DNA of 6,428 bases from an uncultured Eubacteriales bacterium (GTDB lineage Bacteria; Bacillota; Clostridia; Lachnospirales; Bianqueaceae), in contig CACZPA010000121.1 of the NCBI GenBank assembly GCA_902782895.1, positions 1-6,428 on the forward strand. Direction: 5' to 3'. This document shows, piece by piece, positions 1-4,788 of the stretch. Within the stretch, counting starts at the first letter, position 1. Each line of letters starts with the position of its first letter. The position numbers were made by a program, and so were the translations under genes. The notes under the pieces are model-generated. The model did no database searches. It saw nothing but the letters and a program-made list of their open reading frames with translations, and was not told the DNA's origin.

Positions 1-80
1 GATACTCGTGTTGCCGCTCGGCGAGGTGTTTTTGAAGTGTTTCTGCTTAGGCAGAGGGACAGCCACAGCCGGCGAGTCTT
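1..80 (+). ncRNA. Ribosomal protein L21 leader RNA (5' end probably outside the window)
   Basis: This untranslated stretch directly precedes rplU and resembles the L21 leader, a structured cis-regulatory RNA of Firmicutes thought to let L21 control its own operon. A hand fold gives a small hairpin TCTGC-TTAG-GCAGA at 42-55. It is enclosed by a longer stem in which CGC-T-CGGC (15-22, one bulged T) pairs with GCCGGCG (68-74). ACTCG (4-8) can also pair with CGAGT (73-77), closing or competing with that stem. The structure ends just before the rplU ribosome binding site (84-92). The family assignment rests on position and general resemblance, not on a covariance model. The promoter is not visible and must lie to the left. 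Confidence 0.7.
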
Positions 81-101
81 GATAAAAGGAGGTGCCGTGT
101 A

Positions 102-413
102 ATGTTCGCTGTAATCGAAACTGGCGGAAAGCAGTACAGGGTACAAGAAGGAGACGTTGTTTTCGTTGAGAAGCTCGGTCTGGTTGAAGGAGAGTCCTAC
201 ACCTTTGATAAGGTACTCGCTGTATTCGCAGACGATGGTGTGAAGGTTGGCAAGCCGTACGTAGAGGGCGCAGAGGTTGCCGCTACGACCGTTAAGGAAG
301 GCCGCGCCAAGAAGGTCGTTGTTTACAAGTATAAGTCCAAGAAGGGCTATCACAAGAAACAGGGACATCGTCAGTATTATACCAAGCTTAAGATCGATTC
401 TATCAAGGCTTAA
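102..413 (+). CDS. rplU: 50S ribosomal protein L21
   Basis: L21 is a 23S rRNA-binding protein of the large subunit. The 103-residue product has the usual length, opens with the family signature MFAVIETGGKQYRV and ends with the basic stretch KYKSKKGYHKKQGHRQYYTKLKI, the conserved C-terminal rRNA-binding part. The start is secure: AAAAGGAGG (84-92) lies nine bases before the ATG and the protein begins exactly where the family does. It is the first gene of the rplU-prp-rpmA unit, with prp starting 15 bases after its stop. It is probably controlled through the L21 leader just upstream. Nothing is unusual in the coding sequence. Confidence 0.98.
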   Translation: MFAVIETGGKQYRVQEGDVVFVEKLGLVEGESYTFDKVLAVFADDGVKVGKPYVEGAEVAATTVKEGRAKKVVVYKYKSKKGYHKKQGHRQYYTKLKIDSIKA

Positions 414-428
414 GCTTATCGCAGGCTG

Positions 429-788
429 ATGGTAGAAGCTGTATTTCAGATGAATTCCCGGAACAAGGTCCAATCCTTTGTAATCTCCGGGCATACGGAA
501 TCTGTTCCGGCCGGCCAGGCTGATCCGATCTGCGCCGCGGTTTCTTTCCTCGGGCAGAACAGCATCAACGGAATCGAGGCTCTGACACCCGACGCCATTC
601 GTTATAAGGCGAATGACGACGGATATCTGGAAGCTGCAGTTCCGGCGGCAGCTAGAGCAGAGGAATCTGAAAAAACCGATCTGATCCTCGATCTTCTGGT
701 CCTGGGTCTGGAATCACTTGCCACGCAGTACAGCAGGTTTGTGAAAGTAATTAAAGTACCGTACAATAGAGGAGGTGCACTGAAATGA
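429..788 (+). CDS. prp: Ribosomal-processing cysteine protease Prp (YsxB family)
   Basis: Prp removes the N-terminal extension of ribosomal protein L27 in Firmicutes and some relatives, exposing the residues that reach the peptidyl transferase centre. The 119-residue product carries the family pattern SGHTE at 20-24 and ADPICAAVS at 31-39. His22 and Cys35 correspond to the catalytic pair described in Staphylococcus aureus Prp (His22, Cys34), with one extra residue between them here. It sits between rplU and rpmA, the usual place, and its stop overlaps the rpmA start by four bases (ATGA, 785-788). The start at 429 places His22 in register with the family. It has almost no ribosome binding site (GCAGG three bases before the ATG), unlike its neighbours, so translation is probably low or coupled to rplU. 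The next in-frame ATG (450) would cut into the conserved N-terminal strand and also lacks a good site. Confidence 0.93.
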   Translation: MVEAVFQMNSRNKVQSFVISGHTESVPAGQADPICAAVSFLGQNSINGIEALTPDAIRYKANDDGYLEAAVPAAARAEESEKTDLILDLLVLGLESLATQYSRFVKVIKVPYNRGGALK

Positions 789-1093
789 TTCTGATCAATC
801 TTCAAATGTTTGCTCATAAGAAGGGCGTCAGCTCCACCAAGAACGGACGTGACTCCAATGCGAAGCGTCTGGGAGCCAAGCGCGCTGACGGCCAGATCGT
901 TAAGGCCGGCAATATCCTGTACCGTCAGAACGGTACCCGTATCCATCCGGGTCTGAACGTCGGTCTGGGCAACGATTATACGCTTTATGCTCTGATTGAG
1001 GGCCGTGTAAAGTTTGAAAGATTCGGCCGCGACAAGAAGCAGGTTTCTGTATATCCGGTCGAGCCTCGTGAGACTGAATCCGCAGCGGATTGA
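785..1093 (+). CDS. rpmA: 50S ribosomal protein L27, precursor with cleavable N-terminal extension
   Basis: L27 lies near the peptidyl transferase centre and helps position tRNA. The 102-residue protein shows the family core AHKKGVSSTKNGRDSNAKRLG and GNILYRQNGTRIHPG. It begins with the Firmicute extension MILINLQMF, matching the Prp site: by analogy with S. aureus, cleavage falls between Phe9 and Ala10, leaving mature L27 starting AHKKG. A near-perfect AGAGGAGG (768-775) lies nine bases before the ATG, inside the end of prp, and the ATG overlaps the prp stop. The start is therefore secure and translation should be strong. A terminator-like hairpin follows 37 bases after the stop. Confidence 0.98.
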   Translation: MILINLQMFAHKKGVSSTKNGRDSNAKRLGAKRADGQIVKAGNILYRQNGTRIHPGLNVGLGNDYTLYALIEGRVKFERFGRDKKQVSVYPVEPRETESAAD

Positions 1094-1130
1094 TTCTGCT
1101 TCTGTGATTTTGGTTTAAACGATTTTTCAG

Positions 1131-1170
1131 ACAGGTTTCAAGCCTTATTCAGACTTGGAACCTGTTTTTT
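1131..1170 (+). terminator. Intrinsic terminator or attenuator between rpmA and obgE
   Basis: ACAGGTTTCAAG (1131-1142) pairs along all 12 positions with CTTGGAACCTGT (1154-1165), with one G-U wobble. The loop is 11 bases and six T residues follow (1165-1170). This is a classical Rho-independent terminator shape. The obgE ribosome binding site (AAAGGAG, 1172-1178) begins directly after the T-tract. I see no convincing promoter between rpmA and the hairpin, so obgE would depend on readthrough or on a promoter I cannot recognise. A partial terminator separating abundant ribosomal protein expression from obgE is the likely role (inference). Confidence 0.85.
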
Positions 1171-1188
1171 CAAAGGAGAAAGCCACTT

Positions 1189-2472
1189 ATGTATGTTGAC
1201 GAAGCCCGTATTACCGTTATTTCCGGAGACGGCGGCAACGGCTGCACGTCTTTCCGCCGGGAGAAATTTGTCGCGAACGGCGGCCCGGACGGGGGAGACG
1301 GCGGTAAGGGCGGAGATATAATCTTTGAAACCGAGCCCGGCCTGACGACCCTGTACGCTTTTCGCCACAAGCGGATCTTTAAGGCCGCAAAGGGCGGCAA
1401 CGGAGCCGGGAAGAACTGCCACGGCAAGGATGCGGAGGATCTTGTCATCCGTGTGCCTGTCGGGACGGTAATCCGGGAAGCGGAGACCGGTCTTGTCGCC
1501 TGCGATCTCTCTGAAGAAGGGATGCGGGAGGTCCTGGTCCCCGGCGGCAGAGGAGGAAAGGGCAATCAGCATTACGCGACACCGACCATGCAGATTCCCA
1601 ATTATTCCCAGCCCGGGCACCCCGGTAAGACGCTCGATCTGATTCTGGAGCTTAAGGTCCTTGCTGACGTTGGACTGCTCGGATATCCGAACGCCGGCAA
1701 ATCCACGTTTCTCTCACGCGTATCCAACGCGAAGCCCAAGATCGCGGATTATCCTTTTACCACGCTCGAGCCCAATCTCGGCGTCGTTAATCTGTCCTAC
1801 GGCAAGACGCTTGTCATCGCGGATATTCCCGGTCTGATCGAGGGCGCGGCGGATGGAGCGGGGCTTGGACATTCCTTCCTGAAGCATCTGGAGCGGACAA
1901 GAGTCCTGATCCACGTTGTCGACACTTCCGGTACGGACGGCAGAGACCCGATCTCCGATATCGAAATTATCAACCAGGAGCTCGCACAGTACAGCGAAGA
2001 GCTCGCGGCCTTACCACAGGTCATCGCAGCCAATAAGATGGATCTGGAGGATGCCAGAGCGTTTTATCCGGAGCTTGAGGCCTATTGCAAGGAGAAAGGC
2101 TATCCTGTATATCCGATTTCCGCGGCGACCGGCCAGGGGATCCAGGATCTGCTCAACAAGGTCGTTCAGATCCGCGATACGATCGCACAGGCCCCGCGTA
2201 CTTTTGAGAAGGAATACGATATCAATACCATGTCGCAGGATGAGACCGGCGACGGTATTCTGATCGATAAGCTGGATGACGGCAGCTATGTCATCGAAGG
2301 TCCTGCTGTCGACAAGATGCTCGGATTTACCTATCTGGACACCGAGAAGGGCTTTGATTTCTTCCAGAAGTTCATGCGCCAGCGCGGTGTAATCGACCGT
2401 CTTGTCAAGATGGGGATTAAAGAGGGCGATACGGTTATCGTCGGAGATACGGCTTACGAATTCTATCCGTAA
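1189..2472 (+). CDS. obgE: GTPase ObgE/CgtA (Obg family)
   Basis: Obg is an essential GTPase that binds the 50S subunit late in assembly and links ribosome maturation to nutrient and (p)ppGpp status. The 427-residue protein shows all three family domains. The glycine-rich Obg fold occupies about 1-158 (NGGPDGGDGGKGGD, PGGRGGKGNQH). The G domain has G1 GYPNAGKST at 165-173, the switch YPFTT at 188-192, G3 DIPG at 212-215, G4 NKMD at 282-285 and G5 SAA at 311-313. A C-terminal OCT domain, variable across the family, occupies about 340-427 (DGSYVIEGPAVDKM and a final GDTAYEFYP). The length is typical and no key residue is missing. AAAGGAG ten bases before the ATG and the family-typical start MYVDEARI support the start. 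It is first of the obgE-yhbY-nadD-yqeK-rsfS run behind the rpmA terminator. Confidence 0.98.
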   Translation: MYVDEARITVISGDGGNGCTSFRREKFVANGGPDGGDGGKGGDIIFETEPGLTTLYAFRHKRIFKAAKGGNGAGKNCHGKDAEDLVIRVPVGTVIREAETGLVACDLSEEGMREVLVPGGRGGKGNQHYATPTMQIPNYSQPGHPGKTLDLILELKVLADVGLLGYPNAGKSTFLSRVSNAKPKIADYPFTTLEPNLGVVNLSYGKTLVIADIPGLIEGAADGAGLGHSFLKHLERTRVLIHVVDTSGTDGRDPISDIEIINQELAQYSEELAALPQVIAANKMDLEDARAFYPELEAYCKEKGYPVYPISAATGQGIQDLLNKVVQIRDTIAQAPRTFEKEYDINTMSQDETGDGILIDKLDDGSYVIEGPAVDKMLGFTYLDTEKGFDFFQKFMRQRGVIDRLVKMGIKEGDTVIVGDTAYEFYP

Positions 2473-2478
2473 ACCGGT

Positions 2479-2502
2479 TTTGCAGTATTATTTGCAGTAT
2501 TA
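2479..2502 (+). repeat. Perfect 12-bp tandem duplication in the obgE-yhbY spacer
   Basis: TTTGCAGTATTA occurs twice in direct succession (2479-2490 and 2491-2502), six bases after the obgE stop and just before the yhbY ribosome binding site (GAGG, 2506-2509). It looks like a recent slippage duplication that lengthened the spacer. I see no hairpin or promoter created by it. Confidence 0.9.
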
Positions 2503-2516
2503 AATGAGGTGAGAAT

Positions 2517-2810
2517 ATGCTGACACCCAAACAGCGTGCGTATCTGCGTTCTCTCGCGCAGAAGGAGAACGCGCTTTTCCAGATCGGCAAAAGCGGTGTT
2601 ACTCCGGAATTTATCCAGTCCACGGATGACGCTCTGGAAAAAAGAGAGCTGATCAAGATTTCCGTATTGAATAACTGTGAGGAGGAGCTGGCTGACGCCG
2701 CGGAGAAGACCGCTTCACGGACGCATTCGGAAGTCGTTCAGATCATCGGCCGCAAATTCGTCCTGTACCGCGCTTCCAGGAAGCCGCATATCGAGCTGCC
2801 TAAAGCGTAA
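2517..2810 (+). CDS. yhbY: RNA-binding protein YhbY/YqeI (CRM domain)
   Basis: YhbY proteins are single CRM-domain RNA-binding proteins that associate with pre-50S particles. The 97-residue product is one such domain of typical length. The GxxG loop is IGKSG at 23-27 (Gly24, Gly27), and the conserved strand IIGRKFVLYR spans 76-85. The opening LTPKQRAYLRSLAQ is characteristic of the family. The start is supported by GAGG seven bases before the ATG and by alignment with the family N-terminus. It lies 44 bases after obgE and 33 bases before nadD, fitting a shared transcript and a ribosome-assembly role beside Obg. No sign of damage. Confidence 0.95.
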   Translation: MLTPKQRAYLRSLAQKENALFQIGKSGVTPEFIQSTDDALEKRELIKISVLNNCEEELADAAEKTASRTHSEVVQIIGRKFVLYRASRKPHIELPKA

Positions 2811-2843
2811 AACCCGCGCCAAGCCGCGAGAAAGCCTGTCTAT

Positions 2844-3482
2844 ATGGATACGATTTATAAACGAGGAGCCCGCAGGATCGGCATCATGGGCGGTACGTTC
2901 AATCCGATCCATTACGGACATCTTGTAACCGCAGAAACAGCCCGTGTGCAGTTTGAGATGGACCAGGTCCTGTTTATTCCGTCCGGCAATCCGCCGCATA
3001 AGAAAGGGCTGCCGATCGTCGATACGGAGGACCGTTATATGATGACCGTGCTCGCGGTCATGTCCAATCCCGATTTCTATGCCTCACGGATCGAGATTGA
3101 CCGCCAGGGCTACAGCTATTCGATCGATACGATCCGGCAGCTGCAGCAGATCTACGGGCCGGAGACGGAGATCTGTTTTATCACCGGCGCGGATGCCTAT
3201 TATAATATGTCTACATGGCATCAGGCAGAGGAGCTCATGGAGTCCTGTCATTTTATCGCCGCGACAAGACCCGGATTTGATAAAGAAGACCTCTTGCGTT
3301 CTCTGGCGGATTCTGTTAAGATGAATCCGAAGCTTCGCATCAGTTTTCTGGATGTTCCGGCACTTTCGATTTCATCGTCCGACATCCGCCAGCGCATTGA
3401 AAACGGTTTATCCATCCGTTATCTGCTGCCCGAGACTGTGGAAGCCTACATCCATAAATACCATTTATACGAAAGGAAATAG
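2844..3482 (+). CDS. nadD: Nicotinate-nucleotide adenylyltransferase NadD
   Basis: NadD joins ATP and nicotinate mononucleotide to give deamido-NAD, a step of NAD synthesis in the cytosol. The 212-residue protein shows the nucleotidyltransferase signature GGTFNPIHYGH at 16-26 (the two histidines form the T/HxGH-type ATP site), PSGNPPHK for substrate binding, FITGADAYYNMSTW in the middle and the ISSSDIR motif at 176-182. The start is the weakest point: the ATG at 2844 has no clear ribosome binding site. The next ATG (2886, residue 15) has AGGA eight bases upstream but would remove the first beta strand (RIGIM), so I keep 2844. About ten residues precede the conserved core. Its last codons carry the yqeK ribosome binding site. 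Confidence 0.95.
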   Translation: MDTIYKRGARRIGIMGGTFNPIHYGHLVTAETARVQFEMDQVLFIPSGNPPHKKGLPIVDTEDRYMMTVLAVMSNPDFYASRIEIDRQGYSYSIDTIRQLQQIYGPETEICFITGADAYYNMSTWHQAEELMESCHFIAATRPGFDKEDLLRSLADSVKMNPKLRISFLDVPALSISSSDIRQRIENGLSIRYLLPETVEAYIHKYHLYERK

Positions 3483-3487
3483 ACACC

Positions 3488-4114
3488 ATGCCGATGCCGG
3501 CCAGGAACGAAATACTGAAATGGCTCTATGAAAGGCTGAAGCCAAAACGCTTTCTGCACACTTTAGGAGTGGAGCAGGAGGCTCTGCAGCTGGCCCGTAT
3601 TCACGGAATTCCGCTTAAAGAGGCGTCTACGGCAGCGCTGCTCCATGACTGCGCCAAGAATCTTTCGACCGAGAAGCTGCTGGAGATCTGCAAGGATCAT
3701 AATATCAATCTTCATAACAATGAAGAGTATCCGCAGCTCCTGCATGCTTTCGCGGCCCCGTACGTCGCGCAGAAACGCTTTGGGACGCTTCCGGAGGATG
3801 TCTGCAACGCGCTGCGTTTTCACACGACCGGCAGAGCAGGGATGTCTCCGCTGGAGGAGCTGATCTATTCCGCGGATTACGCGGAGCCCGGCAGAAGTCC
3901 TTTTCCCGGGCTTGAGGAGGCCCGTAAACGGCTTCTGGTGGACCTTTCCGATGGCACACACTTTATTCTGCAGAATACCGTAAAATACCTGCAGGATAAC
4001 GGTTCGGATGTTTTTCCCATGACGATGCAGGCCCTGGAGAGCTATAAAGACAGGCCGCTCATCAACTATTCGCAAAATGACAGAAGATTGCAAAAGGAGC
4101 ATATCATATGGTAG
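3488..4114 (+). CDS. yqeK: HD-domain bis(5'-nucleosyl)-tetraphosphatase (symmetrical) YqeK
   Basis: YqeK-family HD proteins split diadenosine tetraphosphate (Ap4A) symmetrically into two ADP in Firmicutes that lack ApaH. The 208-residue product has the metal-binding HD pattern: His24 (FLHTLGV), His53-Asp54 (LLHDCAKN), His86 (LHAFAAP), His112 (FHTTGR) and Asp130 (YSADYAEPGR). AAAGGAA (3472-3478), inside the end of nadD, lies nine bases before the ATG, and the gene starts five bases after the nadD stop. Its end overlaps rsfS by seven bases. The last 15 or so residues (from about INYSQN) look like a polar tail beyond the HD domain. That tail is encoded partly by a 15-base sequence that recurs in the palindrome downstream of rsfS, which may be why it is there (inference). 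Confidence 0.93.
   Translation: MPMPARNEILKWLYERLKPKRFLHTLGVEQEALQLARIHGIPLKEASTAALLHDCAKNLSTEKLLEICKDHNINLHNNEEYPQLLHAFAAPYVAQKRFGTLPEDVCNALRFHTTGRAGMSPLEELIYSADYAEPGRSPFPGLEEARKRLLVDLSDGTHFILQNTVKYLQDNGSDVFPMTMQALESYKDRPLINYSQNDRRLQKEHIIW
4063..4077 (+). repeat. Copy of the 3' palindrome arm inside the end of yqeK
   Basis: CAACTATTCGCAAAA here matches the left arm of the 4610-4643 hairpin over 14 bases. It also matches the complement of the right arm over 15 bases (4630-4644). It encodes the tail residues N-Y-S-Q-N of YqeK and ends 14 bases before the rsfS ribosome binding site (AAAAGGAG, 4092-4099). An exact match of this length to one particular palindrome arm is unlikely by chance in a 6.4 kb window. 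Confidence 0.85.
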
Positions 4115-4512
4115 ACAACAATCAGACGAATTATCCCGAGCCGGAGAATATTCAGGAAGACTTGAAGATCTCCCGGGACATGGCCAGAACGGCCGTTGAG
4201 GCCTTAAAGGACAAGCTGGGCGAGGATATCCGTATCCTGGACCTGCACAAAGTATCCGTCATCGCGGATTACTTTGTCATCGCGCACGGCAGCAACCGTA
4301 ACCACGTACAGGCGCTTCTGGAGGCTGTAGAAGAGAAACTCGAGGAAGCGGGCTATGAGATCTATGACAAGGAAGGCATGGGATCTTTTACATGGGGCCT
4401 GTTGGATTGCCACAGAATCATCGTACATGTCTTTACACAGGAAGCACGCGTTTTCTATAATCTGGAAAAGATCTGGTCCCAGGGTGAGCCCATCGATCCG
4501 GAAGAGATTTAA
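4108..4512 (+). CDS. rsfS: Ribosome silencing factor RsfS
   Basis: RsfS binds ribosomal protein L14 on the 50S subunit and blocks joining with 30S, damping translation when nutrients run low. The 134-residue product carries the family motifs DYFVIAHGSNRNHV at 54-67, WGLLDCHRIIVHVF at 96-109 and the closing RVFYNLEKIW. The ATG is well supported by AAAAGGAG (4092-4099) eight bases upstream, and it overlaps the yqeK stop by seven bases, suggesting translational coupling. The start gives about 20 extra, mostly polar and acidic residues (VDNNQTNYPEPENIQEDLK) before the usual beginning near SRDMARTAVEAL. The alternative ATG at residue 25 lacks a good ribosome binding site. This is the last recognisable gene of the plus-strand unit. 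Confidence 0.96.
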   Translation: MVDNNQTNYPEPENIQEDLKISRDMARTAVEALKDKLGEDIRILDLHKVSVIADYFVIAHGSNRNHVQALLEAVEEKLEEAGYEIYDKEGMGSFTWGLLDCHRIIVHVFTQEARVFYNLEKIWSQGEPIDPEEI

Positions 4513-4525
4513 GAGGATCTGTAAA

Positions 4526-4600
4526 ATGTCCGTATTGACCCTTATCAGCTGTGCGTCCAGACGGATTTCCGAATTTAGTTCTGTGGAGGAGCTGTTTTAA
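4526..4600 (+). CDS. Possible 24-residue small ORF downstream of rsfS
   Basis: An ATG thirteen bases after the rsfS stop opens a 24-codon frame ending TAA at 4598-4600. AGAGGA (4512-4517) lies eight bases before it, a plausible ribosome binding site. The peptide begins MSVLTLISCASRR and ends SSVEELF; it has one cysteine and no membrane segment or known motif. I do not recognise it. Its stop falls in the loop of the inverted repeat at 4576-4614. It may be a translated small protein, a leader-type peptide with no evident target gene, or a chance frame; chance is a serious possibility at this length. Confidence 0.25.
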   Translation: MSVLTLISCASRRISEFSSVEELF

Positions 4601-4614
4601 GGGACACAGAACTA
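4576..4614 (+). repeat. 10-bp inverted repeat A (overlaps hairpin B)
   Basis: TAGTTCTGTG (4576-4585) is the exact complement of CACAGAACTA (4605-4614), separated by 19 bases. The right arm shares bases 4610-4614 with the left arm of hairpin B, so the two full hairpins cannot form at once. No T-tract follows, so it is not a terminator. Confidence 0.75.
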
Positions 4615-4643
4615 TTCGCAAAACGCAACTTTTGCGAATAGTT
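4610..4643 (+). repeat. Perfect 14-bp palindromic hairpin B
   Basis: AACTATTCGCAAAA (4610-4623) and TTTTGCGAATAGTT (4630-4643) are exact complements around a six-base loop CGCAAC. No T-tract follows, so it is not an intrinsic terminator; the real one starts 38 bases downstream. It could be an mRNA 3'-end stabilising hairpin, a REP-like dispersed element or a protein-binding palindrome. The arm recurs inside yqeK at 4063-4077. Confidence 0.85.
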
Positions 4644-4680
4644 GGGCCATAAAAGAGGGGTACTTCTCTCAAGAATCACA

Positions 4681-4716
4681 AAACCGCCGGCTTACAGGCT
4701 TTGCCGGCGGTTTTTT
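4681..4716 (+). terminator. Intrinsic terminator of the obgE-rsfS unit
   Basis: AAACCGCCGGC (4681-4691) pairs perfectly with GCCGGCGGTTT (4703-4713) around an 11-base loop, with six T residues at 4711-4716. This is a strong GC-rich Rho-independent terminator. Read on the minus strand the stem is followed by only four T residues, so it may also end transcription of the convergent M20 gene, less efficiently. Confidence 0.93.
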
Positions 4717-4747
4717 AGTGTTTTCCAATATGTATTATGTTTGTGTG

Positions 4748-4764
4748 TTATAGATGCTCTATAA
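4748..4764. repeat. AT-rich 7-bp palindrome between convergent genes
   Basis: TTATAGA (4748-4754) and TCTATAA (4758-4764) are exact complements around TGC. It lies between the terminator and the 3' end of the M20 gene. It is too weak for a good RNA hairpin and no gene starts beside it, so an operator role is doubtful. It contains a TATAAT (4760-4765) but no matching -35 box on the plus strand. Confidence 0.4.
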
Positions 4765-4788
4765 TATGATTCGCATGCCATAAATGCA

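Noticed and set aside
1138..1620. Long minus-strand frames opposite obgE
   Set aside because: They are antisense shadows of the GC-rich, glycine-rich obgE coding sequence with no recognisable protein features.
3563..4102. 179-codon minus-strand frame opposite yqeK
   Set aside because: yqeK carries the full HD metal-binding pattern on the plus strand; the antisense frame has no motif or plausible start context.
4355..4600. 81-codon plus-strand frame overlapping the end of rsfS
   Set aside because: Most of it is rsfS read in another frame. Only its last 25 codons, with their own ribosome binding site, were kept as a possible small ORF.
4644..4680. T-box or riboswitch-like element before the terminator
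   Set aside because: The GGGGTAC stretch lacks the T-box consensus, only a 4-5 bp stem can be drawn, and no downstream gene would be regulated.
4735..4770. Plus-strand promoter around TATAAT at 4760-4765
   Set aside because: No -35 box lies at 16-18 bases and it would read antisense into the M20 gene; the sequence is simply AT-rich.
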